Shown here one piece after another: positions 1 to 13,700 of a stretch of DNA of 64,000 nt. Source of the DNA: Tomocerus qinae (lineage: Eukaryota; Arthropoda; Collembola; Entomobryomorpha; Tomoceridae); NCBI GenBank assembly GCA_020055645.1, contig CM034547.1:52640909-52704908 (forward strand), read 5' to 3'. Made by a program: the position numbers and the translations under genes. Under the pieces are notes generated by a model, which saw only the letters and a list, made by a program, of their open reading frames with translations, was not told the DNA's origin and made no database searches. The stretch's first letter is position 1; each line of letters opens with the position of its first letter.

Positions 1-792
1 TATTTATAGATTATTGTGAGTCAGAGGTAAGGGATAACATAGAGCGGTAGCTTTTTTGACCCAAAAATGGTTGAAAAATGTAAAACTATATTATATTTAG
101 GAGTGTATGCTCATCCCACCATTACATTTGCTTATTCTGTCTGTGCTATCATTTCATTGCTTGGAGATAATGATTAGTTAACCTATGAGATTTAGGTCAC
201 TGATTTTCATCAAGGGCTATGCCTAGTGGGAAACGTCTATTTAAGCGATATTTTGTATGTTGAAAATGAGTGAACATTTCTTTAATACTGCGTCATGTGT
301 GTATTAAAGCCATGTTCATGTTATACTTAGAATTAGAATGTTATAGACATGTCATAGATATAGCATTAAGCTTTATGATTACATTCATAAAATGAAAAGT
401 CATGTACGGAGAACGACGTCGGAATTACATTACATAATATATACCCTGCCATTAGAACAACTTTGTTGTATGCGGCTTATAATGTTTATTTTCAACATAA
501 ATGGTTATGTTCAATTCATTTGAACCGTACTCATCTCTGGACTTAGACTTAAATAACATTTTTATTGAATTACCGTCCTTATCTCCTTCAAAAATTGGTA
601 CCCAATAGTATATTTTAACATATTAACTAATTAACGTACCATTTCATTCACTTTTATGTGTCGTTGTCTATCTTCTCTAGTTAGTTACTCATAATTTGGT
701 CATTGGTCAATTGTGTGTGTTGTGGAGAAGCGGACATTGTGATGATTTTTTACGACCTGTGTACTTAAGTTTTATTTATTTCATTTTCATAG
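1..792. other. Upstream region or 5' intron of the kinectin-like gene
   Basis: No coding potential is seen. The stretch is AT-rich and ends in a pyrimidine-rich acceptor (TTTCATTTTCATAG) at 792, eight bases before the first ATG. The gene therefore probably has at least one non-coding first exon further left, in this stretch or beyond the window. No TATA box or other promoter element can be assigned with confidence. Confidence 0.4.
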
Positions 793-800
793 ATTGCTAA

Positions 801-1166
801 ATGGAGATGGATTTAGAATTGGGCTTCATTGTTGTTGGCGTTGTCGCTGTGACCGCCATTGCTGTGTACTTAGTTTCTGTAATGGGAATTAAAGAGAAAA
901 GTTTTGAAGAAGCTATTGCAGAACAGAAGAAACGCTCAGAAGACCTTTTAGGAAGAAAAGAGAAAAAGAAAGTAACAGTGAAAGAGAAGACAAAAAAACA
1001 GAAAAAAGCTAAGGAAAAGGAAAAGCAATTGGTACCCTCTGGTGGAGAATTATCTGACGAGCCAGTACTTTCAGAAACAGTTGAAAAGGTTGTGGAACGA
1101 CCGGAAGAGAAGCATCATGTAGAAATTGACCCTGAGCCTGAGATAATGGAAGATCCTCCAGTCCCG
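801..1166 (+). other. Coding exon 1 of the kinectin-like gene: ER anchor and charged segment
   Basis: This exon encodes residues 1-122. Residues 7-29 form a hydrophobic helix (LGFIVVGVVAV...VYLVSVMG) with few lumenal residues before it. KEKSFEEAIAEQKKRSEDLL follows, which is the family's conserved post-anchor stretch, then a lysine-rich block (about residues 50-75) and an acidic tail. The donor is CCG|GTCTGA, a weak match to consensus beyond GT. If the intron is not removed, translation stops at TGA 1170-1172, giving a 123-residue anchored protein. Confidence 0.85.
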
Positions 1167-4100
1167 GTCTGACTTTATTGAATTAATGATAATTGATAAT
1201 GAGTATTAATGGTTCAATATTAGAGCTTATTATTATTTTTATTTATATTAATTATGATTATGTAGTGTCACTGTTTATTTAAATAATTTAATTACCCTAC
1301 TTACATTTCATAATGTATTAATCATAATCATATTATAACATATTAATTTGCAGGAAAGCCGCAGGGCCTCTGTCGTAAAACGCAGGGAAAGTATCAAGTC
1401 AATTTTAATCAACAAAGAGGAGCAAAGTCCTGTTGTAAATACAGATGTTGAAACACCGCTAAACCATTTCGACACTAGCCACCCAAAAGATGACTTGGAG
1501 TTGAAAAAACAAACAAGTTACGAAGAAACACCTCCACCGAGTCCTTCACCTCCTCTTCCACCAAGAAATCTGAAAAAGGTCACTGCCACTGTAAAAAAGG
1601 AAGATGCTTCTGTGGCAGTGTCAGGTGACGGTCAGCAATTGTTTGCAAATAACTCTGGTGTTTACGAAAATGTACCCAATGTTTTAGAAGATCAACTCGA
1701 CTCGACATTTGTGGATCCTCTGAAACCAGCTCGCCCTGGTAGTCCTGTCATTGAAAAGGGCAGTCGTGGTCGAAAGGGTAAACGCGGAGTTGAACAAGAC
1801 CGTGATGAGCCAAATGCAACGAAGTTGGAGAATACCATTGAGCGTGTTTCCCTTTCATCGTCAGAAATCCAGAAGCTTATAGACATCCTTCTCAATAAGC
1901 AACATGCTGGAGACTCCGAATGGATTAATGTAAATTGTTTAACATCATTAGTTTTGCATAATAATTTACTTAATTTAGTAAATTTTGAGCTATATGCTCG
2001 GACTAAAAATTGTATTTTGTCTTTTGGCTATTGAAATTGCGTTATGTCAATCACTTCAGCTAATTAAATATTTGAAACAGGAATTAAATCGTTAAAAGTT
2101 ATATTTAGTGGTTACAAACATTAACATTACAATTGAAGCAGAGTACTCTAAAATTAGTACCAAATATTACAAAATATATTTGATACTAAAATACAATTTT
2201 ACAGTTTAGTTTATTGTGTTAGCCAAGAAGCCCAAGTTTGGTTTTATTGCACATAATATATAAACACAAAATAAAATCGGCAAATGTTTTTTGTTTGGGT
2301 TTGTTTTTTTAGAAAGGGAAAAATGACAACATTGGAAATCTGAAAAAGCAGCTAGCGGAAAATGAACGACAGCTTTCTGAAGAGCGATCTACTGTTCAAA
2401 CATTACAGCTAAGGCTAAAGGAGTTAAGACAAGAATATACTAACGAGAAAACTAATTTCGGTAAGCTGAAAAAGCAACTGGAAGATGCGGGTAATCAGAA
2501 ATCCCACGATGTTCAACAATTGCAGCTTCGTTTACAACAAATGCGCGATGGTAACTTAGGAGAGAAACAAGCATTGCAGCAGCAGTTGCAACAGGTACAT
2601 ACAGTAAATGTTCTTACATATTTTGCAATTGTATAAAGTACCAAGTGGGGAAAAGGTACAATTTAAATAATTATAACAAATACTACAGTATTTCAGTGTT
2701 ACAGTAGAGTATTTCGATAAAAATATGCTTGACTATGACAATAGTAACGATTGTAGCGTAGACTTTTTTTGGGCGAAGTAATTAAAACAATGTTATAATG
2801 AAGCTATTACATTACATTGCAATAGTATAACAAAGTTGATTTCTTTTAGTTTAAAATACCATCGATAAATTGCTAACCTTAATACCTGTGTTTCTTTCCT
2901 TTTTGCTATAGATGACGATAAAATTAAACCAAGTGAGAGAAGATAATGTTGCTATTAAAAATGCACTTAGTATTGAACAGAATAACCGAGGGAAAGCGGA
3001 AAGCCTTGAAAGAGAGGTAAATGTGATGTCTAATTAAGTTAAATTGTTTAGGAAGTGCCGGTTCGTAAAGACTCCTTGACTAATTAGTTAAAAATTATTT
3101 TGTTTAAAGGCGGATGCTCTTCGTACACAATGTGGCCATTTGGAGAACCAATTAAAAGCAGCCTTTCAATCAAATCAAGAGTTAACAAACCAGATTATGG
3201 GATTGCAAGAACATATAAGGGCTCTTGAAGACCGTAAAAAGCAAGATGAACACAATATTCATGCCACTTACAGAGCTCAAATTCAAGAAAGAGAAACTCA
3301 TCTTTTAGCTGAGTTGAAGAAAGCTCAGGAAGTTATTACTGAGACGGAGAAAGATCGAACTAACCTACAACAGCAAATTACAATGCTCCAAACTTCTGTT
3401 CGGAATTCCTCGGAAACGTCTAAAAACCTTGAAGACGTCACAAAAAAGTTGGAGGTAAGTTCCTGGCAGCATAAGAGTTGTAGACACACTACATTGTGTT
3501 CAATTGGACCTCAGGGTTGAATGATGCAGATACTTGATACATGTGCTTAATCTTGTATGAATATGAAATGATATATTTTATATTAGTAGTTATTTAATTC
3601 GATTCAATGAGTCATTTAAGGTACTGATAATGTTTCATTCAGTTCAATATGAATTTTTATAAATGACCCTGATTGATCTGACGTCTGAACCTGAACGTTG
3701 CATTTACTCAAGTTAAATCACGCAATACTGTATTCTATTGAGTACATAGATTGCTTGTAAAGCTTTTAGTTTTGGTCTACACGTAATATACAAAATAAAG
3801 TTAAAATTTAGGTGTAGTGGTGTAGAAAATAATCTCTGAGGTCAAGTATGATAATATGTTTTATCTTCAAGTCTACTAAAATAATGTGACTTATAATAAA
3901 TCTCTTGGATAGTGACGTATTTTAAAATAAACAATTTTTGTAGGATACTCAGAAAGCAGAAAAAAATATGAAGAATCTTCTAGAGGACGCAAAATCAAAA
4001 TTAATCGATTTACAAAGCCAATTATCTGACAAAGAAGTACATTTGAAGGAGTTAAAAGAAGAAAGGGAAAATTTGGCTGCTCAGGTTATCAGTTTAACTG

Positions 4101-7100
4101 AACGAACAGCGGCTGAAGGTCAAGAAAGTGAAAAGATTAATGGCGACATTCGAAGTCACGAAAATCTTGAATCAGTTGATCTAGCAAAAATGGCAGAATT
4201 AGAGTCTAGGTGAGCCATAATTTGTCAAGTTATTGTGACCAAGCCGATCCTATTTCTCGAATGTTATAAATGTTTTTGTATGCTTAGATTGGAGGAGAAA
4301 GATCGACAGGCTCAAAATTTGGATATGGAAATTGTAAACCTGAAAAAGCAGCTGGATAAATCATCTCTCGATCTTAAGACACAAAAGGATAAAAATGACG
4401 TATAGAATCACATTTATTTAACGTTTCATACGTAGATTTTGAAATTAAGGAGTGTTATCCAATTTAGAAATGTTGTGTTTGTTTAAAAGACGTCATTATT
4501 TTTCTTTAGGAGCTACGATTAAAAAATACTAAATTGATGGAAACCCTCAATATAACAGAAAAAAATTTAGAAACTCGAATCGCTCAGTCAAAAGAACTAG
4601 TCCAGGTATTAATATTTCCTCATCTCAAGAAAAAACTATCAATTTGAGTTGTCTTATCGTTAAACTGAAACGTTTTGTTTAGGAGGAGCGTGCTAAAGCC
4701 CGTCAAGATGTAGAGAATTCATTGAAGGACACTTTCCAAAATCTTTTCCCTAATGTTACCTTAAATAAGGTTAGTATTTTACTTTAGATTAGCTTTCTAC
4801 ATGCCTTTCTCCTAGCACTAACATACTTCAAATTACATCAACTTTCACCATTTTGCACGTCACGCACGTGGTAATGGTGAAAGCTCGGTGAATTTTTTAC
4901 ATGGAGTCATGGAGTGCGCTCAGGATGGTACTAAGAACGAGCATTAAATGAGATTATTATAATCTGTATTGACTACTGATCGTTGTGTTGTGAATGCCCT
5001 TACCAATATAGGGTAAAGTTGACTGGGCTGAAGATCTAGCTAAAAGCATACAGGAAGAATTGAAGCTGACTACAGAGAAAAGTACCGCAGATTCTAATTT
5101 ATTATCTTCTACTGAAGTGAATCGACTTAATGAAGTTAATTCGAGACTTCAGGAGGAAGTTTTGCATTACCAAAATGTCCTTTCTAGCACTGTAAGTCGT
5201 TTCTTTTAAACTACTACAAGCATTAAATGTATTTCAAATGGAGTTTCGGGATTGATGGCTTTGTGGTGGGTTGATTGGTTCAAAATATGCTTGGGAATTC
5301 AATGGGTTGCCTATTTGCAGGAATCCTTGTTGAGTAACCTTCAGGGAAGTATAGAAAAGGAGGAAAGAAAGTGGCATCTGAAGCTTCAACAAAAGGAGTC
5401 TGAGTTACACGCTCTCAAGAGTTCCGCTCCGTCCGCCTCTAATGTAAATCGTTCATTCAATTCAATTGCCAACTTAAACAACACAGTTGTTTGTATGAAC
5501 ATACACTTACATTGACATGTGTACTATTTGAAGTGCCAAAATTAGAGATGATTTTTATTTTCAGAACTAGCTTTTGAAAATTCAACAGTTACACTGTCAT
5601 GTCTGCTCTGCATGCGCAGTTGCCTTAAATTAATAATTAAAGAGCTTTAAGCTTAATTAATTTGCGGAATTAATCTATTTACTAAAATATGGCTAGGTAC
5701 TGAAAAACCAGAATTACAATGGTTGCATTTTTTAAGTTTTTTCGTTGACTTGGGTTGGTTTGGTAATTTTGAGTTGTAACAATATAATGTAACATCGTAC
5801 ATAGCATTATTGGATTTTATTTAGGCTGACATGAATAAACTAAAACTTCAATTGGAAGGAGAAAGAGAGGAAAAGTCTGTACTTTCGCAACGGTGCTCAG
5901 AACTGGAAAATAATGTCCAAAATCTTAAAAAGCAGATTGACCAATATGAATCTTTCAGAAATGTAAGATATTTTGTTACTTTTTTAAAATTCAAAATAGC
6001 ATTTTTCAAACAATATATATTGGTATTGGTATTATATGTTATTATATAAACTGACTGTGTACTTATTTACAGACTTTAGATCAGCTACAGGTTGATTTGG
6101 AGGCGGAGAAGAAGAAGTCTGTAGACTTGTTGACTGAAAATGCTAATCTGAAGTCATTAGTAAACAGTGGTCAAGCGGTTTCAACCGTGGACCAAGAGAG
6201 AGTGAAACAACTCCAAGAGGAAGTAACTTATTTAAAAGTATGAATAATTTTTCCATATTTAATATTAACTAATGGTAATACTTTTATCTCGAAATCTTGA
6301 CTGATGATGACGAAACAGTTTCTGTTGATTCGTAAACATTTGTGCCTCATAATGTGGCTAACAATTGATTTTAAAGTGTGAATATTACTACTTACTTACT
6401 TACTAGTAGAATTTACATCCGGATCTGGTTGTTCTCATACAGTTGTGATTCTTGTGATTATCTATTATTCATGAAATATGTACGTACTGAGTACTGCTTT
6501 AATAATTAGCTGTTAGAAGACTGCTTTATGCTTAAAGAAACGGTGTGGTAAGATTTAGATATAATCATAGAATACTAATGGCATGATTGTTTACTTTTTT
6601 ACTGCTACTGAGAGATTACAACTTTGGAAAAATAGTTTAAAATAAATTATATCTATTACAGAGCCAATTATCAGCAACAGGAACTAATGGTGTAGCTAAT
6701 GGAAAATCCGTTGAAAATCCTTCAGTTGAGGTAAGATGAAACCTTGTACAGTATTTTGCATCTTGATGACTTTCCTAACATTCCTTGTTTAGTAGTTATA
6801 AATAGTTAACAGTTTAACAACTAACTTGTTCTGATGGTGTCATTTGGTTTTTGTTTGTGGATGTTTCATTGAAATTTGATGAAATGAATGGAAGCAGTCA
6901 CTAGTTGTAAAAGGAGCTGCAGCAAATACTACAACTACTGAAAACCCTCTCGCTTCTACTAGCTCCTCTACCAATACTAGTAATCCTACTAACGCAGATA
7001 CACCTCCCAAAGAAAAATCCAAGAAAAAGAAGGTAGGCTTGGCTTTAACTGCTCGTTTTCTAGGACGTTCCTAATTCCTGCCTTGTATGACTAATTGTTT

Positions 7101-10100
7101 GATTACTTACGTCGCCTGATTGACTTGTTTCAATATTATTACAAACACATACAAGTAATTAGTAGTTTTTGAAGCGTTAGTTAGTGCAAATACTGTTGGA
7201 ACTGTAATGCTCTCGTAGTGTTCCATTACAGAAGTTAATATTCATTGGAATGGCTGTTTTAAAATTAACGTGTGGTTCTTCAGTAGTTGAAGCTGTATAT
7301 AATTTAGGCTTCTAAAATTGTTGTACTTACAATGTTTGAATTTTGTAGTTTCCGTTTCATACGCTTTTTTCGATAGTGCTAGTTTTTAGCTCATCAGCCT
7401 GCATCTACTAAGTAGAGTTATAATATTTATTTATTGTTATTTATTTCAAACGTAGTGCAAAATTAATAGTTAAAGTACAAAGCTAATTGTAGCAAATGAA
7501 ACGGGAAGTATAGATTTATATATGTCCATTATATTCATATCAGGCCCAGATTATCATATTGTCAGACAATTCCAAAAATAATATAGTGCAGGTCTTAAAA
7601 TTTAAAAAGGTTACTAATTACTAAATTATCATTGATTGACTTGAACAAAATTATTTTGCCGTGTGTTCACCTACTAAGTACTAATTACTATTTTCAGTAT
7701 GTTATAGTGCAGTAATTATGCTATAATAAATAAAAGTAGGAATAGGATTTTTTAATGTTAAAATATTAGATTTTGGAAACATTGTCATTCTTTAAAAAAA
7801 ATCATGAACAAATGCTTAAACTATGAACTGTAGCCAGCCGTAGTATAGCATTATATTCATTTATTATCTACGTTGTCGTCAATTGTACTTATTAGACCTT
7901 CGGTTTCTGTGCGTATACGTATGAGTGCTACTCGTGCTATGGTACTTTTATTATGAGCCATGTTATTAATTATTTTGGTAGTTCTAAGCATTTCATATGA
8001 GCACAAAAGTTAACTGAATAAGGTCAAATTATACTTATTAAAATGACGAAGTACTACCGACAACAGTAAGTATTCCGCGCCGTATCTATTACTGCCTATA
8101 GCCACAGCCATTATCTATGTTTTTGTATGATATATAACATTAATATACTTTATGCGTTTATACACATTTTTGCGATATTTTTGCAATTTCGACAACTATA
8201 TTTTTCATTTTTCTGACTTCTAAAGTTTTCAAACAATAATGTGTTAAGATGTGTTTGAATTAAACTTTATCTAATATTTTTACTGTTTCTGTGCGTACTT
8301 TGGGATTTGGGAACGCGATCATCAAAGCAGAAATCGAAGGTCCGCTAATTACTACTTAAAATTATTTTACGTTTGAAATGTGTGCTGATGGTGTAAAATT
8401 TAATTTCAGCCTTACACGTACTACTAGAAAATGGTAAATTACAGTGATTGTTATAGTTAAAATAGAGGGCTAATGTAGCATGTTGTATACTGTAGAATTT
8501 CATTTCCATTTATAGTTATTTGGGCATATACTGTGGCATTTTATGGCCATATCAGAACAGGCAAGGTTTGCAATAATTTCAATTTAAATAATACTACTCT
8601 CGTGACAGTTTGATGTTTTGATTTATGCATTGTTAATTTACTCATTGCTTAATATTTATGTATAGTTAATTTTAAAAATTGTGTATGTCTGTAATGCACC
8701 TTGTGTAGCGGATTGATTAGTTTACTGACTTGGTTGTTAACGGAAGATATGCTAATTTGAATATGGATAGGTGGATAGTAGATTTGTTCACTGTTCTGAC
8801 GTTATTAGAAATCACATTCATGAGTGCCGAAAGACGCATTTTTGAATATATCTAGATTTGTTGATGTACATATCACTTTTTCTTACAGAGTGGATCTATA
8901 ATGCCTTTCTTAGATTTATACTTAGAGTTGGGATTGGGATGAAATCTACATATGGGCTCCAAAAATACGAAGTCAAGGTGGTGGAATTCTAAATAGTACA
9001 AACGTCAATATGTTCTTGTGTTTTCGATTTTATTTTATGGTATATTTCTATATTCTCTACTTCACTCACTCTTGCCTCTACTTCATTCACTCTTGTCTTC
9101 TATACTTTACTATTGTTTCTACTTCACTTTCACTTCTGAGTGGATATTGAAATCTAGATTGTTATCTGATCAGACTTTAAGGTTTAGCTTTCACTCGTTG
9201 ATTGGCAATATTTTCGGATTTACCGTACCTTCTTGGTGACTAGAAACCATTAGTAGTTTTAAAGGTTGTTTCTGAAGGTTTTGCTTAGTAATCGACAAAC
9301 ATAATTTCTATTGTAAACATTTATGGACTAATCACAAATTCAAAAAAACGCCCATGCTTTTCATTCAAAGAATACATACATTATTAGCCTTATATAAATA
9401 TAAATAAATGTTTTTGAACGAATCAAAAATAAACCTTTGGATGAAGAGTTTCTTTTTAAAAGACAAAATATTTAGTACTTAATATGATGATCTGTATTAT
9501 TTAAAATAATTTACCTTTTATTTTACTTAAACAGACAGACTTTCACTTACACTCGTCTTACCTAATATGTTTGACACTCAACATGTTTTATATTACTCTA
9601 TTCTTTATATCTTTACTTAATATTGTATTCTTTCTAATTAACCCAATTTAAATTATTCCATTTCATCTAATTTCTTTCTTTCTTACTAATTCGGTTCTCT
9701 GATTCGGTTTCGGGGTGATTTCCATTGATTTGAAAAACTGTTCATCTATTAATGACTTAATACACCAATGCCTCTCGAAGTTGGGCAAAAGAAAGTTCCG
9801 CATTATTGAAGGTAATTTAATTTTCAACCATTAAGTTGGGTCGCAGCTCCGTTGTCCGTCTTTTGTCAGGTTTTAAGTTATGGCCTTTAATGGGAAAAAG
9901 GGCTAAAACTACTGTACAGCAGCTTGGGCAATTTCATTCAATGCTGTCAGCTGATAATTGTAGTGTAGAAGTAAGTTAATTCTTTATAATAGGGTTGGTT
10001 ACTTTGGGTTTTCGCATTGCGTTGGTGTAGCTTTTTGGTGCTTGTAAATAGGTATTTAGAGTTTTATGGTAATTTGTTGCGATTTTATTTATGCGTATTA

Positions 10101-10747
10101 TATGTGAGTTGTTATCGTCGCATTCAATATTTATTGCGGTTAGCGGGTTGTTCCTCTTCCTCCTCATTTTACTTAATATTCAATAGGGATAACTTGTCGG
10201 AAAGCGGTTTAGTTAGCTTTGTTCTGAGCTTCTACTGCTGAATAGGTTTTATAGCTGATACATCTGATAGCTATACCTAATTTCTAATTACCTACAATAC
10301 ATTAGCTAGCAGCTGGTTAACTTATAGGCTAATTAATTGGTCGCAGTGAAAACTATACTAATGGGTAATTGTGCCAGGGTTTTACTTTTTGTAGCCAATT
10401 CTAAGCATTTTGAATTATCGAATAATTGTTTCGATTCCCTGCTTGCTTCTTAAGAATAATTTTTGAAAAATAGAATGCTACTATTAATTGCTTTGGATTT
10501 TATGGATTAACATACTTACAAAAATCACTACCATCCAACATTTATGACTGTTGAACTGTCAAAAACATCTATAGGCATATTATATTACATTTTATATTTA
10601 TAGCCTTTACTGAAAGTGTTTCCGAATTTCTATTTCTATTTATTACACTGTCACTACTTGTAATATAAGTTACCTATATCTGGAATACTAATTGGACTTG
10701 GGAACTTAATCTTTTTCTGCCAACAGGGTGCTTCTGCCAAAAAGTAG
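801..10747 (+). CDS. RRBP1: Ribosome-binding protein 1 / kinectin-like ER membrane coiled-coil protein
   Basis: This is a member of the p180 (RRBP1)/kinectin family: ER-anchored rods that bind ribosomes or kinesin and organise rough ER and microtubules. Sixteen coding exons joined at GT-AG sites give about 1021 residues: 801-1166, 1354-1929, 2313-2594, 2912-3016, 3110-3454, 3944-4209, 4288-4399, 4510-4605, 4683-4769, 5012-5191, 5321-5443, 5825-5962, 6073-6237, 6662-6730, 6898-7032, 10727-10747. All introns are phase 0 except the phase 2 intron 4210-4287. The start is supported by an in-frame TAA touching the ATG (TAAATGG). What is seen: one N-terminal hydrophobic segment (residues 7-29), a Lys/Glu-rich stretch, a Pro/Ser-rich linker, then about 650 residues of heptad-rich coiled coil. 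Family markers are the SFEEAIAEQKK stretch after the anchor, QKLIDILLNKQ...GDSEW at the rod start, and FQNLFPN...VDWAEDL midway. It is about the size of vertebrate p180 without the decapeptide repeats, which are absent. RRBP1 and kinectin are one family in invertebrates, so the symbol is approximate. Confidence 0.87.
1354..1929 (+). other. Coding exon 2 of the kinectin-like gene: linker and start of rod
   Basis: This exon encodes residues 123-314. It begins SRRASVVKRRES, a basic stretch with possible basophilic-kinase serines, and contains a proline cluster (TPPPSPSPPLPPR, about residues 175-187). It ends in EIQKLIDILLNKQHAGDSEW, the segment with which the family's coiled-coil rod begins. It is the largest exon of the gene. 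Both flanking introns are phase 0. Confidence 0.85.
2313..6730 (+). other. Coiled-coil rod of the kinectin-like protein, coding exons 3-14
   Basis: Twelve short exons (35-345 bases) encode residues 315-970. Nearly all of it is Lys/Glu/Gln/Leu heptad sequence such as NLKKQLAENERQLSEERS and ELESRLEEKDRQAQNLDMEI. The rod is broken around residues 730-755 by a segment with aromatic residues (FQNLFPNVTLNKGKVDWAEDL), a conserved interruption in RRBP1 and kinectin. Each exon has good splice sites and an uninterrupted frame. The 3' end of exon 11 is the least certain: the donor AAT|GTAAAT at 5444 was chosen because it restores phase 0. Confidence 0.82.
6898..7032 (+). other. Coding exon 15 of the kinectin-like gene: low-complexity Thr/Ser/Asn tail
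   Basis: This exon encodes residues 971-1015, a Thr/Ser/Asn-rich tail ending in KEKSKKKK. The acceptor (GGAAGCAG|TCA) lacks a pyrimidine tract and is weak, but only this site keeps the frame open through to the strong donor AAG|GTAGGC. Confidence 0.65.
10727..10747 (+). other. Proposed terminal coding exon of the kinectin-like gene
   Basis: After a 3.7 kb intron, a strong acceptor (TCTTTTTCTGCCAACAG) is followed in the required phase 0 by GASAKK and TAG at 10745-10747, extending the lysine-rich end of exon 15. An AATAAA signal lies about 255 bases downstream. The call is inferred from splice signal and phase only. Six residues cannot be recognised by homology. An alternative exon at 9871-9970 would instead give VLSYGL and a stop. 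Confidence 0.5.
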
Positions 10748-13700
10748 GGAAAAAACGGGCTAAAGATGATTAAAACACATTCTTCTGCTAAAGGGGTTTC
10801 ATTGACTACCTGCGTACAGATTAAAAGTGAAAACACGATATCGATTAACGCAAAAGCCCAAAATTTCTTCTACTACTTCCTCCTATCTACTTGAACTTGA
10901 CTACCTCTTAAAATGGAATGCATTGTTCTCAGACATTGAGAAAAGCATTTGACATTCTCTTCGTAAATAATCGACTAAACTGTAACCTAAAATGGAACCT
11001 AAATAAAGAACAAAGTAACATTAGTAATTCTATGTAATTATGTAATGATATGTTGCTACCGAAGCGAAGGGTTCAAAATCCTGACGATGTGGATAGAAGT
11101 ACATCACAATTGCTGTGTACCCATGTATGTATATGATATATTGATATCTAATATCTATATAGTGAGTATATTATGCGTAGTGATAATTAAGTAAGAACCA
11201 TTTATGTTGTCTTTCTCTGCCCCCAAATTAGTAGTCCGTAATTAAGAGATGTATTGTATTGTTATATGTACCAATTGTTAAAGTGTTACTATACTTATTG
11301 TTACTACATTAACTTATTTTATTGTTACTGATTGTACGGGAGTGGGTATTATACTATGTATTAAAGAGACAATTATTAGTTAGTGTGTTTTCGATGAGTT
11401 TTGTACTTGTTTTGGAATTTCCAGTAATCACAGCTCTAGCTCGTCTAGCTGTAATAACATTCTCATTTTCCCTTATAGGTTGTTCATTATTAGAGAATTT
11501 AATTCCAGATTACTGTATAGTTCTAGCTAAACGATAAGTCACAAGGTCATTTATTCACTATTGTAGTTTTCTGTGGTTTCCTATTATTTTATTAACTTAT
11601 TTCTGCGGAGACTAGCCAATGTTATAAATGTATATCAATTGAAGGGTAAGCTTAACGCTATGGTTTAGCAGAGCATTGGTCACTTAATCCTCATGTACTA
11701 GTGAACTAGTATTTGTTGTGTTATGAGGATGTGCCCTTTAAACTGGTGTACACAAAACAAGATGTAAACATGAGAAAGTAATTTTAGCTATTATTGTGGC
11801 TGCTGCAAAATGCAGAATAAATTATTGTCCAATTGCATAATGCTAAATATTTTAGTGGACACAACATTTAAGAGTGGAAAATAATATAAAATGTCAAGTA
11901 ATTTGGAGTAAAGGTGAGTTAGAAAATATAAATTGACTTGAAAAGTATTTATTTAATCTTTGACAGAAATATTGGTTGAACTTAGTAGTTTTCTTCATTG
12001 TATTATATTTAGATTATAGTTGACCTAAGTATTTATGTAGATAGATACTTATTATAACTTTGAAAATTGTTACCTCGTTTGTAAATTATCTGATTGAATA
12101 TTAACGGTGACCGATTTGCTATGTAATTTAATTAATGTAAAATTGTAGTATGCAAATGCATCTACGGTGCTTTTCACTTTATACAAAATCATATTAACAT
12201 CACACTATGTAATTAATTGTAATTACAAAACGTGTACTAATACAATAAATCACGGTTGTTTCCCCCTGCACATCTCTCTCATTCTTATAACTGTCATTTC
12301 TTTGTCAGAGTCTGAGACATATCTGTTGAAAACAGTATGGAAATACTACACATCGTTCATAGTAATGCATTATCAAGAATCATCTCACTTGAATTGAGAT
12401 TAAGATTTGGTAAATAAGTATAAATGCGATTTGATGTGGGGTGGTTATGAAATATTTAAGAGATTTCATAGAAGATTGCAGGTGATTTTGCATGGAGTGA
12501 AATTCTCCCGATACTTTGGGAATGGTGAATATACCGCACTAAACAACTAAAAGTTGCTTAATTCATTTACCATACAATCAAGCTCATAAAGTTCACACGT
12601 TTTTTGCATCTAAGGTGTTGATATTCCCAGAACCTTTTTTCTAATTTTCATACCTTTAACTGATATATAGAAGCATTTAACTTCGCGATGCATTTATAGC
12701 TACACACTTTGTGTGTGTTAATGCATAATGTTTATTTAGAATTAGAAGCTGCATGTACTTAATAGTTAGTTTTCCTTTGTGTACGTATAATAGAGATAAT
12801 GTTGTATAGCATTGTATTTGATATGTTCCTTCGGCTTCTTCATCTTAATGTTTGATAGTAGGTCACAGGCACACGTAGAAATGTTTGTACAAGCAGATAA
12901 GTAGTACCTACTTATTACATAGTAGCGAAATAATGAATTACTTACCTGTGCTAATGCTGCTACGTTCATGTAGGTATATCCTTATACGCATTAACCTATA
13001 TAACGTATATTTGTACATGTACAGCAAGTGTTTCTGTAAACGTGTCATGTCAGACTTGTTCTAAAATATTTTAGCCGTGTGTATTTAGTATTTTGTCTGT
13101 GCTGTAACCTTGTCCTAATCTTAGCTCGCAAATTACGATTGCAATCAAAAGTTAGTAAGTAAGGCTTACTGTAAAAACGATATTCTATGCAATTTGGCTG
13201 ACAACTTCTAGAATTAAGCAAGTAACTATTGAATTTGAGGTTTTATATTTTGGTATTATGAAGCAATAAACTTTCCAAACAGTTTTTTCTTAGTACAATT
13301 TAAATATTTGGGTTAATCTATGAATAATAACCTTTATCACGGACGTGGATTAATGTATTTGTATAACTAAGTAAATAGTTGTTACATGAGCTTTGTGGAT
13401 TTATGCGAACCAATAACATGCAATTAAATGAGTTAATGAATGGAACTTCGTCAATATCTAAAATATCTAAACGATAAACCTTATCTAACTAGCTAGTAGA
13501 CTTTGAAGGTGGAAACATCTGGTTAAATTATTTAAACTCGCATTTAACAACAATTTAACATTCATTACATATTCAAATTAGATGTCTGCAATCCTTATGA
13601 CTCGATATTTATTGGGAGCTCATTATAAACTCGACAGCGTATCATTTTACTTGACAACGAATCATCTACTCTTAGGTAAGGACTTAATGAATTGCAACAA

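Noticed and set aside
1692-1895. 67-codon minus-strand frame within kinectin exon 2
   Set aside because: Shadow of a real coding exon whose frame, splice sites and family match are clear.
11055-11090. GGGTTCAAAATCC resembling a tRNA T-loop
   Set aside because: Stem pairing is weak and the 60 bases upstream show no cloverleaf.
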